Assembly (NCBI RefSeq): GCF_002910905.1
Contig: NZ_NEUE01000021.1
Span: 1 to 37,125, forward strand
Direction: 5' to 3'
DNA from: Streptomyces sp. SM11
GTDB taxonomy: Bacteria > Actinomycetota > Actinomycetes > Streptomycetales > Streptomycetaceae
Length of the DNA: 37,125 nt
The notes below the pieces were generated by a model. That model had not been told where the DNA came from and made no database searches. It worked only from the letters and a program-made list of their open reading frames with translations. Numbering within the stretch: the stretch's first letter is position 1; each line of letters starts with the position of its first letter. This document shows, piece by piece, positions 8,416 to 19,400 of the stretch. The translations under genes and the position numbers were made by a program.

Positions 8416-8838
8416 ATGCCCACCCCGGAACCCGCCACCGTCGCCGCCGATCTGCGCACCGCCATGGGCAAGCTCGCGCGGCGCGTGAAGCAGGAGGACC
8501 GGATCCCGCACGGCCAGGTGGCCGTTCTGGGCGTCCTCGACCGGGACGGGGCCATGACCACCAGCGACCTCGCGGCGGACCAGCGCGTGCGTCCCCAGTC
8601 GATGGCCCGCGCGGTCGGCCTCCTCATGGACCAGGGCCTCGTCGTCCGCCGGGCGCACCCGACGGACGGCCGCAAGTCCCTCGTCGACCTCTCCGAGGTG
8701 GGGCGGGCGGCACTCGAGGCGGAGCGCGACCGCCGGGCCGACTGGCTCGCCCGGGCCATCGACCTCGAACTCAGCGAAGAGGAGCAGGAGGTGCTCGCGC
8801 TCAGCGTCGCCTTGATGGAGCGGCTCGCCGGGCGCTAG
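8416..8838 (+). CDS. MarR-family transcriptional regulator
   Basis: 140 residues from the ATG at 8416. The winged helix-turn-helix runs over residues ~35-95: GQVAVLGVLDRDGAMTTSDL, then ADQRVRPQSMARAVGLL as recognition helix, and the wing VVRRAHPTDGRKSLVDLSEVG with the conserved D-x-R. N- and C-terminal helices provide the dimer interface. It is transcribed away from the enolase gene, and the 187-bp gap contains repeats that could bind a MarR dimer. Control of itself and of the enolase is plausible but inferred; the ligand is unknown. Confidence 0.92.
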   Translation: MPTPEPATVAADLRTAMGKLARRVKQEDRIPHGQVAVLGVLDRDGAMTTSDLAADQRVRPQSMARAVGLLMDQGLVVRRAHPTDGRKSLVDLSEVGRAALEAERDRRADWLARAIDLELSEEEQEVLALSVALMERLAGR

Positions 8839-8897
8839 GGGGTGTCCTCGTCGCAGCCGTCAACGAGTGGCTGTGACGCGTACGTCTGCCGGCTACA

Positions 8898-9289
8898 TCA
8901 CGGCTCGTACAGGGGAAGGAAGTGGAGCTGGTCGAACCGCTCGGCCGGGACCGGGTGCTCGGTCCGGTGGAAGCCCTTCTCCCGGTACGCGTCGCATGTG
9001 CGGGCGACGGTGACGGCGATCCTTTCCACGGCTGTGCGCCGGCGCTCCTTGTGGACGCCCGGCCGCTTGCGGGGCTGTTCCCTTCGGGCATAGCGGGCTT
9101 GGTGAACCAGTACCGGTCGGAGACGGCGGTGAGCAGGCGTGAGATCCTTCCGTCGCGGTCGTGCGGGGCGTCCACTGCCGTACGGCCCGATGCGGCCACG
9201 ATGACGGGCAGGATGCCGACCAGCACACCGAGCAGGGCCATCACGAGCACTGGCGGGATGTCCCCGAACCAGTCGCTGAGGGCGCACAC
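8898..9289 (-). pseudogene. Small membrane-anchored protein with a one-base frameshift
   Basis: From a GTG at 9289 the frame encodes one membrane helix (PPVLVMALLGVLVGILPVIV, residues ~12-31), then DGRISRLLTAVSDRYWFTKP, and loses sense near 9080. The -1 frame carries on with QPRKRPGVHKERRRTAVERI, ending in FDQLHFLPLYEP and a stop at 8898. Adding one base to the CCC run at 9080-9082 (GGG on the coding strand) would join both halves into a protein of about 130 residues. A one-base loss in a homopolymer can be either a mutation or a sequencing error. No family was recognised; the segments look like a bitopic protein with a basic cytoplasmic tail. Confidence 0.6.
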
Positions 9290-9497
9290 GGCTCGGCTCC
9301 TCGATCATGGGTGGGGCCTCCGGTATGCCCGGCGTCCTGAACGGCCGGTCCGGGAACTCCGTCGGTGATCCACACTCTCTCGTGCCCTGCACTGCACCGG
9401 GCCCCCTGTGCGTTTCCATGCCCACTCGGCCGAGCCGCCCTTCATCCGCTCGTACCCGCTGCCGGGGCTCTTCGACGCGTCCTCACGTCCCGGCCGG

Positions 9498-9968
9498 TCA
9501 GCGGCCTCCTCCGGTGAAGAGGAAGTGAGCCCCTCCGCCGATCATGGCGAGGGCGAAGAGCGAGGTGAGGACGACGCCCGTGATGCGTGATGCGTCGCTC
9601 GGCGGTTCGGACTCGGCGTAGGCGACGGTGTACGGGCGTTCGGGCCGGTCGGAGTCATAGGCCACCTGCACGGTGTCCCCGACCTCGCCGCCCGAACTGC
9701 CGCGTCTGAGCGTGGAGGTGTACCGCTTGTCTCCGACCTGGTACCTGACAAAGGTGTCCGTCCGGGTGCCGCCGTTCGGTCCGCCGCCCTCGTTCACCAC
9801 CCGTTTGTCGAAGACCATCGCGGTGACCCGGCGGTCGAGTGTCGCACGGTGGTCCTCGCCGATCTCGTCGGCGAGGACGTAGGCCACCAGGGCGAGAGTC
9901 GCGCCGGCGATCAGAGAGACGAGGCCCAACAGTGCCGTGAACACACGATCGGCGGACGGTTTGCGCAC
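9498..9968 (-). CDS. DUF3592-like membrane protein
   Basis: 156 residues from a GTG at 9968, chosen because GGAGGA lies 6 bp before it. One membrane helix near the N-terminus (FTALLGLVSLIAGATLALVA, residues ~10-29) and one at the C-terminus (VVLTSLFALAMIGGGAHFLF) flank an extracytoplasmic beta-rich region. That region contains DTFVRYQVGDKRYTSTLRRG and GDTVQVAYDSDRPERPYTVA, the latter typical of DUF3592 proteins (a phrase giving G-x-V-x-V-x-Y-x-x-x-x-P). Its function is unknown. It stands on its own; the next gene is cchJ on the other strand. Confidence 0.8.
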   Translation of the reverse strand: MRKPSADRVFTALLGLVSLIAGATLALVAYVLADEIGEDHRATLDRRVTAMVFDKRVVNEGGGPNGGTRTDTFVRYQVGDKRYTSTLRRGSSGGEVGDTVQVAYDSDRPERPYTVAYAESEPPSDASRITGVVLTSLFALAMIGGGAHFLFTGGGR

Positions 9969-10124
9969 GCTGCTCCTCCAGGGCCTGTCCGGCTTGCAGG
10001 GCAGCCGGGCGGACGCACGATCTGTTTGCTGTTCGGCTGCTTCGGCGGACGGGGACTTCGCGGCGTTCGCCGCCTGGTCGGCCGCCACGGCCCGGGGCGG
10101 CCGGGACGGACGATGCCCGCGATG

Positions 10125-10290
10125 ACTTCGACGGTGAAGAGCCCGGCGATCGGAACGCCGGTACCGCTGTGCGCGACGACCGAGCAGGCGATGCACACGA
10201 CGGCCACCGTGCAGGCCTGTTCGCCCCGGGGGATTCCGGCCTGCTGGACAAGCATGCTGTACACCACGGAGGCGGCGCAGCGCCCTCCGG
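10125..10290 (-). pseudogene. Possible C-terminal relic of a cation/proton antiporter
   Basis: Inside the 584-bp stretch between the DUF3592-like gene and cchJ, one minus-strand frame reads ASVVYSMLVQQAGIPRGEQA, then TVAVVCIACSVVAHSGTGVP and IAGLF. This resembles the last two helices of CPA-type Na+/H+ antiporters (…GIPGGE…TVVLTVLLSVVAHG…P). No start codon, ribosome site or upstream transporter sequence is visible, so at most it is a fragment. The rest of 9969-10478 shows nothing recognisable. The match is from memory and weak. Confidence 0.35.
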
Positions 10291-10478
10291 CCGACCGGGA
10301 GCCCCGGCGCGCGAGGTCAATCTGCGGACTCCGCACGCGACTTGACGGGTAGACCGGTCCAGTGCGCCTCGATGCGCCAGGCGCACCTCCCTGGTGTCCG
10401 CCGCGCCTTCCTGGCATGCGGTCGGACCGCCGAGGGGCGATGGTCCTCGCGGGGACCACCAACTACCGTTCACGTCCA

Positions 10479-10497
10479 TTAGGTTAGGCTCCCCTAA
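10479..10497 (+). promoter_or_regulatory. Iron box (IdeR/DmdR site) before cchJ
   Basis: The 19-bp sequence TTAGGTTAGGCTCCCCTAA matches the actinobacterial DmdR/IdeR consensus TTAGGTTAGGCTCACCTAA at 18 positions. It lies 55 bp upstream of the cchJ start. Iron-loaded repressor bound here should shut off cchJ when iron is plentiful. Confidence 0.9.
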
Positions 10498-10552
10498 TGC
10501 AGAGTGGTCCAGCCGCTCCCCTCCCCCCTTCCCCTCTCAAAGGGAGACGTTC

Positions 10553-11647
10553 ATGCGTCTGGCGACCGACGCCGAGAGCCCCTTCGCCGCCTTCGGTCTG
10601 CCGGGCCGCCCCGGCACCGACGCGTTCTGGGCGGCGGCGCGTACACCCGCGTCGATACCCGTGGACGACGGCTGGCTGTCCCTCTTCCTGTGGCGTGGCT
10701 CCGGGGCCGTGCTCGACTTCGAGAGCTGGTCGCCGCCCGTCCCACTGTGCCAGTGGGAGGGCACGGACTGCTGGTACGCCGAAGTGCCCGTGCCCGCGCG
10801 GCTGCGGGTGACCTATCGCGTCCTCGTGGGGGACGTGGCCCATGCCGACCCGTTCAACCCGGCCGGTGCGGGCGCCGACCGTTCCCTCGCCGCGACGCCG
10901 GACGCCCCGCCGCAGCCGCACTGGCCGGACCTCGGTGCGGACGATGTGCCGCCCCTCCCCCGTACCCGGATCCGCTGGAGCAGCGACCGGCTCGGCGGAC
11001 GGCGCACCGTGCGGGTCCACCCGGTGGGCGGTGGCGGGCCGGTGGTGCTGCTGCTCGACGGGGACGACTGGCTGTATCTGCACCCGGCCGTGGTCGCCTT
11101 CGACGCGGCCGCCGCCGCGGGGGAGATGCCCCCGGTCACCCTTGTTCTCGTACCGGCCAAGGACCGGGAGGCCGAGTTCGCCTGCCGCCCCGCGCTGTGG
11201 GAGGCGCTCCGGGACGAACTGCTGCCGCTGGTGGGCGACTGCGGTGTGCCGGCCGACCTGGACCGGCTGGTGGTGGCCGGGCAGAGCCTGGGCGGGCTGA
11301 GCGCGCTGTACGCGGCGCTGGAGTTCCCGGAGCTGGTCTCGCGCATCGCCTGCCAGTCGGGGTCCTTCTGGTGGTCGCCCGGCGCGCAGGCGCTGCCGGA
11401 TCCGCTGGCCGGACCGGTCGGCGGCGCGATCGCCGACCGCCTGCGCCGGGGCGTCGACCTGTCGCGGCTGCGGTGCGCGTTCGACGTGGGAGAGCACGAA
11501 CGCCCGATGCTGCCCCACTGCGAGCTGACCGAGACACTGACCGAGCGGGCCGGCGCCACGGTGCGGGTCTCTCGTTCGGCGTCGGGGCACGACCGGGCGG
11601 GCTGGCGGCACGCCCTGCTCAGGGACGTCGCCTGGGCTCTGGGCTGA
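10553..11647 (+). CDS. cchJ: CchJ, trans-acting siderophore esterase/thioesterase
   Basis: 364 residues from the ATG at 10553, with AGGGAGA 6 bp upstream; a longer in-frame start at 10394 would cross the iron box. The N-terminal ~140 residues are the Fes-type immunoglobulin-like domain (DDGWLSLFLWRGSGAVLDFE). The alpha/beta-hydrolase domain follows with nucleophile Ser245 in VVAGQSLGG, an acidic residue in FDVGEHE, and His346 in SASGHDRAGW. Enterochelin-esterase relatives cleave siderophores, but in coelichelin biosynthesis CchJ is reported to act in trans on the NRPS, releasing the tetrapeptide. That fits here because CchH lacks a thioesterase domain. It is convergent with cchI and has its own iron box. 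Confidence 0.9.
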   Translation: MRLATDAESPFAAFGLPGRPGTDAFWAAARTPASIPVDDGWLSLFLWRGSGAVLDFESWSPPVPLCQWEGTDCWYAEVPVPARLRVTYRVLVGDVAHADPFNPAGAGADRSLAATPDAPPQPHWPDLGADDVPPLPRTRIRWSSDRLGGRRTVRVHPVGGGGPVVLLLDGDDWLYLHPAVVAFDAAAAAGEMPPVTLVLVPAKDREAEFACRPALWEALRDELLPLVGDCGVPADLDRLVVAGQSLGGLSALYAALEFPELVSRIACQSGSFWWSPGAQALPDPLAGPVGGAIADRLRRGVDLSRLRCAFDVGEHERPMLPHCELTETLTERAGATVRVSRSASGHDRAGWRHALLRDVAWALG

Positions 11648-11676
11648 GTCGCTCCCCGGACGTGTCCGCGCCGGGC

Positions 11677-11706
11677 TCCCGGGACGGGTGAGCACGCGTC
11701 CCGGGA
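11677..11706. terminator. Bidirectional hairpin between cchJ and cchI
   Basis: Perfect 10-bp arms, TCCCGGGACG (11677-11686) and CGTCCCGGGA (11697-11706), flank a 10-nt loop between the convergent cchJ and cchI stop codons. There is no T-tract. It probably ends both transcripts. Confidence 0.65.
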
Positions 11707-11716
11707 ACCCCTCCGT

Positions 11717-13417
11717 TCACCTGGCCACGGCCAGGCAGTACGCCTCGTCCCCCGCGAGAAGGTTGCGGTGGGTGTCCTCGGCGGTGATGACGCCCCCGTC
11801 CAGGACGAGCACCCGGTCCGCCGCGTCCAGCAGCGCCGGACTGCTGGTCAGCACGAGCGTGGTGCGGCCGCGGCGCAGCTTCGCGACGTTGCGCGCGATG
11901 AGCTGTTCGGTCACCGCGTCGACGGCCGTCGTCGGATCGTGCAGGACCAGCACCTCGGTGTCGGCGGCCAACGCGCGGGCCAGGGAGAGCCGTTGGCGCT
12001 GGCCGCCGGAGAGGTTCGCGCCCCGGTCACGGACCGCGTGGTCGAGCCCCTCGCGGTGGAGGGCGACGACGTCGGTGAGCATGGACGCCTCCACGGCCGC
12101 CGCGATCGACCGGCCGGTGCCCGACGGGTCGATGTTCGTACGGAGGGTGCCGGCGAAGATCTCCCCGTCGTACGGGTTCACCAGCAGGTGTCCGCGGACC
12201 GTCTCGATCGACAGGTCACCGATCTCCCGCCCGCCGACCCGCACCACTCCCCCGTAGGTATGGGGGGCGACGTTCACCGCGAGGACGGCGGCGAGTTCGG
12301 CCGCCGCGCGTGGCTGGTAGGCGGCGATCGCCACGAACTCACCGGACGGAACGGTGAACTTGACCCCCTGGAGCGTTCCGTGGCGTACGCCGTCGATCTC
12401 CAGGTCTCCGCCGGGCTCCGGACGCTCGGGCCCCGGTGTCGTCACGGGCGGTGCGGTCAGGACCAGGGCCATCCGCTCGGCGGAGGCGCGGGCCATCATC
12501 ACGTACTTGGGCATCTCGGAGAACATCTTGAGCGGTTCCATGATGAACTGCGCGAGGCCCACGGCCATGACGAGTTCCCCGATGGTGATCCGGCCCTCGA
12601 ACGCCAGCCAGCCGGCCGTCAGCGAGACGGCCGCGGCGAGGACCGCGTTGAGGGCCAGCGCGGTGCCCGCGTACGTGCCGTGCACCCGGGCAACGGTGAT
12701 CGCCTGCCGTTTCGCGTCCGTGCTGACCTTGCGGTAGGCGCCGAAGGCGGCGTGGTTGCCGCCGAAGCCGTGCAGCGGGCGCAGCCCGATGATCAGGTCG
12801 GCGACCTTGGCGCCGGCCCGGGCCACCCGGGCCTGCTGTTCCTGCGTGCCGGCTCCGATCCGCTGGGACATCACGGCGAGGACCGACAGGATCGTGACGG
12901 TTCCCACGATCACCAGCAGACCGAGCCTGAGGTCGGCGAGGCTCAGCGCGACGGCCGCGACGACCACCGCGACCAGCGAGCTGATCAGCAGCGGCACCAC
13001 CTCGATGATGTCGGCGGTCTGGTCGGCGTCCTCGGTGGCGATGGTCAGGATCTCGCCGGACTTGAGGTCCACGTCCCTGGCCACCGGCTGGAGCCCGCAG
13101 GCGGCCACCTGGACCCGCCAGCGGTGCGCCTCGGTCGTGTTGGCCTTCTGCAGCACGCGCATGCCGAACCGCCACGACAGGGACACCGTCGTGATGATCA
13201 CGGCCAGCGAGCCGATCGAGACGCCGAGCGATGCGAGGCTGCGGTCCTGCATCGTGTGCTCGACGATCAGTCCGAGTGCGATGGGGAACGCGGTCTCGGC
13301 CGCTTGGTACAGGCCCATGAGGACGGTGCCCGCGATCATGGCGCCGATGTTGCGGCGCAGTGCCGTCCGCAGGATGGCGGCCCCCGGTCGGGGCCGCTTC
13401 GTGTCAGGAGTCTTCAT
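11717..13417 (-). CDS. cchI: CchI, ABC exporter half-transporter with degenerate ATP site
   Basis: 566 residues: a six-helix type IV exporter membrane domain (residues ~20-310), then a nucleotide-binding domain. The NBD is badly altered. The P-loop position (near residue 367) reads AYQPRAAAE with no GKS/T; the Q-loop reads VNPYDGEIF; the Walker B is LVLHDPTT, with Pro in place of the catalytic Glu; the switch His is replaced (LTSSPA). The signature LSGGQRQR (near 469) is intact. Alone it cannot hydrolyse ATP; paired with CchG it would supply the signature to CchG's intact P-loop. Probable role: export of the siderophore. Its ATG lies 5 bp after the cchH stop, so it is the last gene of the minus-strand operon. 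Confidence 0.92.
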   Translation of the reverse strand: MKTPDTKRPRPGAAILRTALRRNIGAMIAGTVLMGLYQAAETAFPIALGLIVEHTMQDRSLASLGVSIGSLAVIITTVSLSWRFGMRVLQKANTTEAHRWRVQVAACGLQPVARDVDLKSGEILTIATEDADQTADIIEVVPLLISSLVAVVVAAVALSLADLRLGLLVIVGTVTILSVLAVMSQRIGAGTQEQQARVARAGAKVADLIIGLRPLHGFGGNHAAFGAYRKVSTDAKRQAITVARVHGTYAGTALALNAVLAAAVSLTAGWLAFEGRITIGELVMAVGLAQFIMEPLKMFSEMPKYVMMARASAERMALVLTAPPVTTPGPERPEPGGDLEIDGVRHGTLQGVKFTVPSGEFVAIAAYQPRAAAELAAVLAVNVAPHTYGGVVRVGGREIGDLSIETVRGHLLVNPYDGEIFAGTLRTNIDPSGTGRSIAAAVEASMLTDVVALHREGLDHAVRDRGANLSGGQRQRLSLARALAADTEVLVLHDPTTAVDAVTEQLIARNVAKLRRGRTTLVLTSSPALLDAADRVLVLDGGVITAEDTHRNLLAGDEAYCLAVAR

Positions 13418-13422
13418 CAGGG

Positions 13423-16400
13423 TCAGGAGTTCTCATCAAGGTGGCGGGCAATCGCTTCCGGGGTTCGCAGGGTGAACAGATCGCGGATGGTGATGACAGG
13501 ACCGTACTCGCGGCGGAGCAGCCCGATCAGCCGCACCGCCAGCATGGAGTGCCCGCCGAGGGACACGAAGTCGCTGACCGCGCTGACCTCGTCGTCGTCG
13601 AGGTCGAGCGCTTCGGCGAAGAACTCGCAGACCACGGTCTCCGTGCCGGTGTCCGGGCCTCGCTCGCCCGCCGTGGTCAGCGCGCCGAGCGGCCTGGCCT
13701 CGGGCAGCGCCTTGGTGTCGGCCTTCCCGTTCACGGTCAGCGGAATGGTGTCGACCTGGGCGAAGTGCGTCGGGCGCAGGAAGTCCGGCAGCCCGGCGCC
13801 CACCTCGCCGGCGACCTGCGCGAGGTCGGCGGAGCCCGTCAGGGCGAGATAGGCGGCCAGCCGGTACGCGCCGTCGACCCCCGGGTCGGGCTGGGCGACC
13901 GCGGCGACGAGGCGGACCGCCGGGTGGGCCGCGAACACGGCCTCGACCTCGCCGAGTTCGACCCGGTGGCCGCGGATCTTGACCTGCTGGTCGGTGCGGC
14001 CCAGGTAGGCGATGTTCCCGTCGGGCCGGCGGATCACCAGGTCCCCGGTGCGGTACATGCGCTCCCCGGGCGTGCCGAAGGGGCAGGCGACGAAGCGGTG
14101 CGCGGTCTGGGCGCTCCGGCCCAGGTAACCGCGGGCGATGCCGACGCCCGCCACGTACAGCTCGCCGGGGACCCCGTCGGGCAGCGGTCGCAGCCACGGG
14201 TCCAGGACGTACACCTCGGTGTTGTCGATGGCCACACCGACGACCGGGTCCTGGCACTCGAAGGTGCCGACGCCGAGGGTGTTGATGGTGTATTCGGTGG
14301 GCCCGTACAGGTTGTAGCCGACGGTGCCCTCGGTCTCCGCGAGCCGCTGCCACAGCGTCGGGGTGACGGCCTCGCCGCCCAGCAGCACCAGGGCCGGCCG
14401 CCGCTGCGGGTCCGCCAGGAGCCCTTCGGCCACCAACTGCTGGGCATAGGTGGGTGTCACGTTGATGACGTCGATGCCGTGCCGGAGGCAGTACTCCACC
14501 AGCCGGGGTGCGTCGCGGCGCAACTCCTCGTCGCAGATGTGCACTTCGTGGCCGTCGGCGAGCCACAGCAGTTCCTCCCACGACATGTCGAAGGCGAAGG
14601 AAACGGTGTGAGCGATCCGGAGGACCCGGTGGTCGTGCTCGGCGAGGACGGGCTCGAAGATCCGTCGCTGATGGTTGATCAGCATGTTCGTGAGCCCGGC
14701 GTACTCGGTGACCACGCCCTTCGGCTTCCCGGTCGAGCCGGAGGTGTAGATGGTGTACGCGGGGTGGCGCAGGCGGTCCGGGTCGTCCGGCGCGAACGTC
14801 GTGTACGGCTCCGCCTCGGGCAACGGGCGGTCCAGCTCGATGAGTTCGCCGTTCAGCCGGGATGACACCGCACTCGCGGTGAGGATCACCTCGGGCCGGG
14901 CGTCCTCGAAGATCGCGGCGATCCGCTCGTCGGGGTGGTCCAGCTCCAGTGGCACGTAGGCGGCTCCGACGCGCAGCACCGCGAACAGCGCGGCGATCCA
15001 GTCGGGGGAACGCGGGATCGCCAGGCCCACGGTCGTCTCGGGGCCGATGCCCCGCCCGGCGAGGACGCCCGCCACGGCCCGGCTGCGGTCCCGGAGCTCG
15101 GCGAAGGTCATGGTCGCGCCGTCGGCGACGAGCGCGACCCGCTCCGGATCGCGGTCGGCCGCGATGTCGAAGCGGTCCACGACGGTGTCCGTGCCGACCT
15201 CGGTGCGCTCGGCGGGTTCGGGGTCCGGTCCCAGGCCGCGCAGCGCGCCCAACGGGCCGGTCGCCGTCGCCAGATCCTCCAGGACGCGCAGGTAGTCGTC
15301 GAGGAGAGCGCGGGCATTGTCGGGGTCGCCGTGACGGTGCTCCAGCTTGACCGTGAGCCGGTCGCCGGGCGTGACGACCCAGGTGTACGGATAGTGGGTG
15401 GAGTCGTCCGCCCGCACGGAGGTGATGCCGTGGCGGGCGTTCATCTCGGCGAACGCGTCGAGGTCCAGGAAGTTCTGGAGCACGAACAGGTTGTCGAACA
15501 GGGTGTCGTGCCCGCCGGCCCGCTGGATCTCGCCGAGCCCCAGGTGCTCGTGGTCCATCGTCGCCACGCGCGCGGCCTGTACGGACGACAGGTACGCGCC
15601 GGCCGACTGGTCGGGCCGGGCCCGTGTCCACAGGGGCACGGTGTTGAGCAGGACGCCGACGATGTCGCCGTGCCCTTCGCCCTCGCGGCCCGAGACGGTG
15701 ACTCCGAAAACAGCGTCGCTGCGACCGGTACGGGCTCCCAGGAGGAGGCCGAAGGCGCCGGTCAGTACCGAGTTCAGCGTGACGCCGTGAACGCGTGCGG
15801 CTTCGCGCAGCAGGTCCGTCAGCTCGGCGGACAGGGTGTGCACGAGCGGCCGCGGCAACTCCTCGTCCAGGACCGGGGCCGGTCCGGCGAGCAGCGTCGG
15901 GCCCGGCAGGCCGGCCAGGTGGTCCGCCCAGAAGCGTTCCGATACGGCGGGGTCCTTGACGGCGAGCATCCGGGCGTACTGCTCGAAGCTCGGCACCGCC
16001 GGGGTCGCGTCCCACGGCTCGCCCGCGACGACGGCCTCGTACGCGTCGAACAGGTCGCGCAGCAGGATCTCGCGGGACCAGCCGTCCCACAGCAGCAGGT
16101 GGTAGCTGAGCAGCAGGCCGTCGTGGCCGTCGGGCCGCCGCACCACGGTCATCCGGACGAGCGGCGGCTCCCCCGGGTCGAAGCCGCGTTCGCGGTCCCG
16201 GGTGCGCAGGGCCTCGGCCTCGGCCTCGGTCGCCAGGTCGACGGTGTGGACGGGGACCCGTCGGCCCGCCTTGAGGACCTGGACCGGGTTTCCGTCGTCG
16301 TCGGTGGTGAAGCCCGCGCCGACGACGGGGTGGCGGGCGATCACGTACGCCATCGCCTCGGCCAGCGCGTCGGCGTCCAGGCGCCGGTCGAAGGTGAACC

Positions 16401-19400
16401 AGCTCTGCGCGACGTAGTGCCCGGCCGTGCCCCCCGTCCCGCTGCCCGTCGTGCCCGACGTACCGGTGCCCGTTCCCGCCAGCTGCGCCTGGAAGAACAG
16501 GCCGCGCTGGAGCGGGGTGACCGGTGCCGTGCGCTCGGCCGTCGCGGAGGCGTCGCCGATCTGTTCCAGGGCGGCCAGCCAGTGTTCGGTGATGACGTCG
16601 GGTATGCCCTCGGCGAGGGTGAAGGCCGCGTGGAGGGAGCCGGTGACCTCGTCGGTCCAGGCGTTGACCTCGACGGCGTACGGGCTGCTGCCCCCATCGC
16701 CGCCGGCGATCCGCAGGGCCTGTGACTCGCCGCCCCGGCCGAGGTAGTTGAACAGGACCTGCGGCCGGGCGGTCAGCAACGGGGCCGTCTGCGGGTTGAG
16801 GTACCTGAGCCGGCCGTACGCGACGTGTCCGTCCTCGTCCGGCTGCCGTTCGGCGATCTCGCGCGCCGCGGCGACGGGGTCGGTGTGGGCGGTCAGGCGT
16901 ACGGGGGCGATGGAGGTGAACCAGCCGACGGTACGGGAGTAGTCGTGGTGGTCCCGGGCCGGGACCCGGCCGTGTCGCTCCAGTTCGACGGCGAGGTCGG
17001 TCGGCGCGGGCTGGATCCGGGTCAGCGCGGTGCGCAGGGCCCCGCACAGCAGCTCGGTGAGGCCGAGGCCGAGTGCGCCGGGCGCGCCGCGCGTCACCCG
17101 GTCGCTCGCCCCGGGCGGCAGGACGACCGTCCGCTCGCGGAGGCCCTGGGCCGTGGGCAGCAGCGCCGGGGCCCGGAGGGTGGTGAGCCAGTGGCCGAGG
17201 CCGTCGGCCGGCTCCGCGGACCGCAGGGCCAGCGCTTCGGCGTACGCGGCGTAGGAGGTGGTCGGCGGCGGCAGGGCGGCCCCGCTCAGGGCCGTGGCCA
17301 GATCGTCGAGGAGGATCAGCCAGGACACCGCGTCCACGGCGAGGTGGTGGGCGGTGACCACGAGGGTGCGGCTCGCCGCCAGCCAGGAGAACGCGATGAC
17401 GTCTCCGGTCCCGGGGTCGAGCCGTCCGGCGGCCTCATCGGCGGCGGCCGTCGCGTCGACGGTGGCCTCCGGCGCGACGGCCACGACGTCGGCCTCGCGG
17501 GCGGGTTCGGTGCGCAGGGCCCAGACGCCGTGCTCGATGTGCAGCCGCAGGCGCAGGGCCGGGTGCGCGGCCACGACGGCGTTCGCGGCGCGCCGGACGT
17601 CGGCGAGTCCGGTGCCCTCGGCGACGGGCAGCGCCCTGGCCTGGGCGAACCGGGCGAGCGAACCACCCCGATCGCGTTGGCGCAGGATGATCGGCGTGAG
17701 GGGCAGGGGGCCGTCCTCCCGGCGGGAGGGCGTTGCCGGCGTGGGCTTCGGGGTGCGCGTCGCGAGGTGGCCGGCGAGGGCGCGCGGCGTCGTGAACAGG
17801 AACACGTCGCGGGGCGTGATCGACAGGCCGAGCGCCCGGGCCCGATTGATCACGGTGATGGCGACGATGCTGTCGCCCCCGGCGCCGAAGAAGTCGGTGT
17901 CGGCGTCCACGGTCGCACCGGGCAGGGTCTCGGCGAAGATGCGGGTCAGGGAGGTGAGCGCGTCGGAGCCGCTCGTGGCCACCGGGGTGTCCGGCTCTGC
18001 GGCCCGCTCGGTCAGCGCCCTGCGATCCAGCTTGCCGTTGACCGTCAGCGGCAGCGCGTCGGCCGGCAGCACCCGGCCCGGCACCATGTGCACGGGGAGC
18101 TTGGCGGAGAGCAGGGCGGTGAAGTCGGCGGGCAGCTCCCCGACGATGTGGGCGACGAGGTGGTCGCCGCTGTCCGCCACGGTGACGGCCACATCGACGA
18201 CACCGTCCAACTCCCTGATCGCACCTTCGACTTCGCCCGGCTCGATACGGAATCCCTTGAGCTGCACCTGGTCGTCCGCGCGGCCCACGAACTCCAGCTC
18301 ACCGTCGAGAGTCCGGCGGGCGAGATCGCCCGTGTGGTACATGCGGGAGCCGTCGGCCGCGAACGGGTTCGCCACGAACCGTCCGGCGGTGAGCCCCGGG
18401 CGGCCCAGGTAGCCGAGGGACACCTGGCCGCCCGCGACGTAGATGGCGCCCACCCGGCCCGGCGGCACCGGCCGAAGCCGGTCGTCGAGCACATAGGTGG
18501 TCAGGCCGGGGATCGGCACGCCGATGGGGCCGGCGTCGTCGCCCCGGGCGAAGTCCTCGTCGGTCAGCACCCGGTGGGTGACGTGGACGGTGGTCTCGGT
18601 GATGCCGTACATGTTGACCAGCTCGGGCGTGCCGGTGCCGTGCCGCTCGACCCAGCCGCGCAGCCGCCCGAGGTCGAGCGGCTCACCGCCGAAGATGATG
18701 CGGCGCAGCGCGCCGGCCGGTTCGCCGGCGCGCAGGTCGGCCTCGATGAACCGGTAGAAGGCGGACGGGGTCTGGTTGAGCACGGTCACGCCGCGTTCCC
18801 TGACCAGTCGGTGGAAGTCGACCGGCGAGCGGGTCAGCCCGTACTCCGGCACGAGCAGTTCGCCGCCGTGCGCGAGTGCGCCCCACAGCTCCCAGACGGC
18901 GAAGTCGAAGGAGAAGGAGTGGAACTGGACCCATACGTCGTCGGGGCCGAAGTCCATGTCCGGCCGGGTGTTGTCGAGGAGCGTCGACACGGCGGAGTGC
19001 GGGACGACGACACCCTTGGGCCGGCCGGTCGAGCCGGAGGTGTAGATGACGTACGCCGGGTCGTCCGGGCGGACCACGGGGGCGGTGGTGTCCAGCGGGT
19101 GTTCGTCGCCCTGGACGAGTACGCGGGCCGTCACGCCCGCGCGGTCCAGCAGCCGGGTGAAGCGGCCCCGCTCCTCCCGGTCGACGAGGACGACCTGCGG
19201 GGCGGCGTCGGCGAGGACGTACTCCAGCCGTTCGTCCGGATACGTCAGGTCCAGCGGGACGTAGGCGCCCCCGGCGGTGACGACGGCGACCAGGGCGACG
19301 ACCTGTTCCAGGGAGCGCGGGACGGCGACGGCGACCCGCTGCCCGGGCCCGACCCCGGCGGCGCGCAGGGCGGCCGCCAACTCGTGTTTAGCGTCGGCCA

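Noticed and set aside
10394..10552. A longer cchJ starting at 10394
   Set aside because: The extension would translate the iron box and is not protein-like; ATG 10553 has a good ribosome site.
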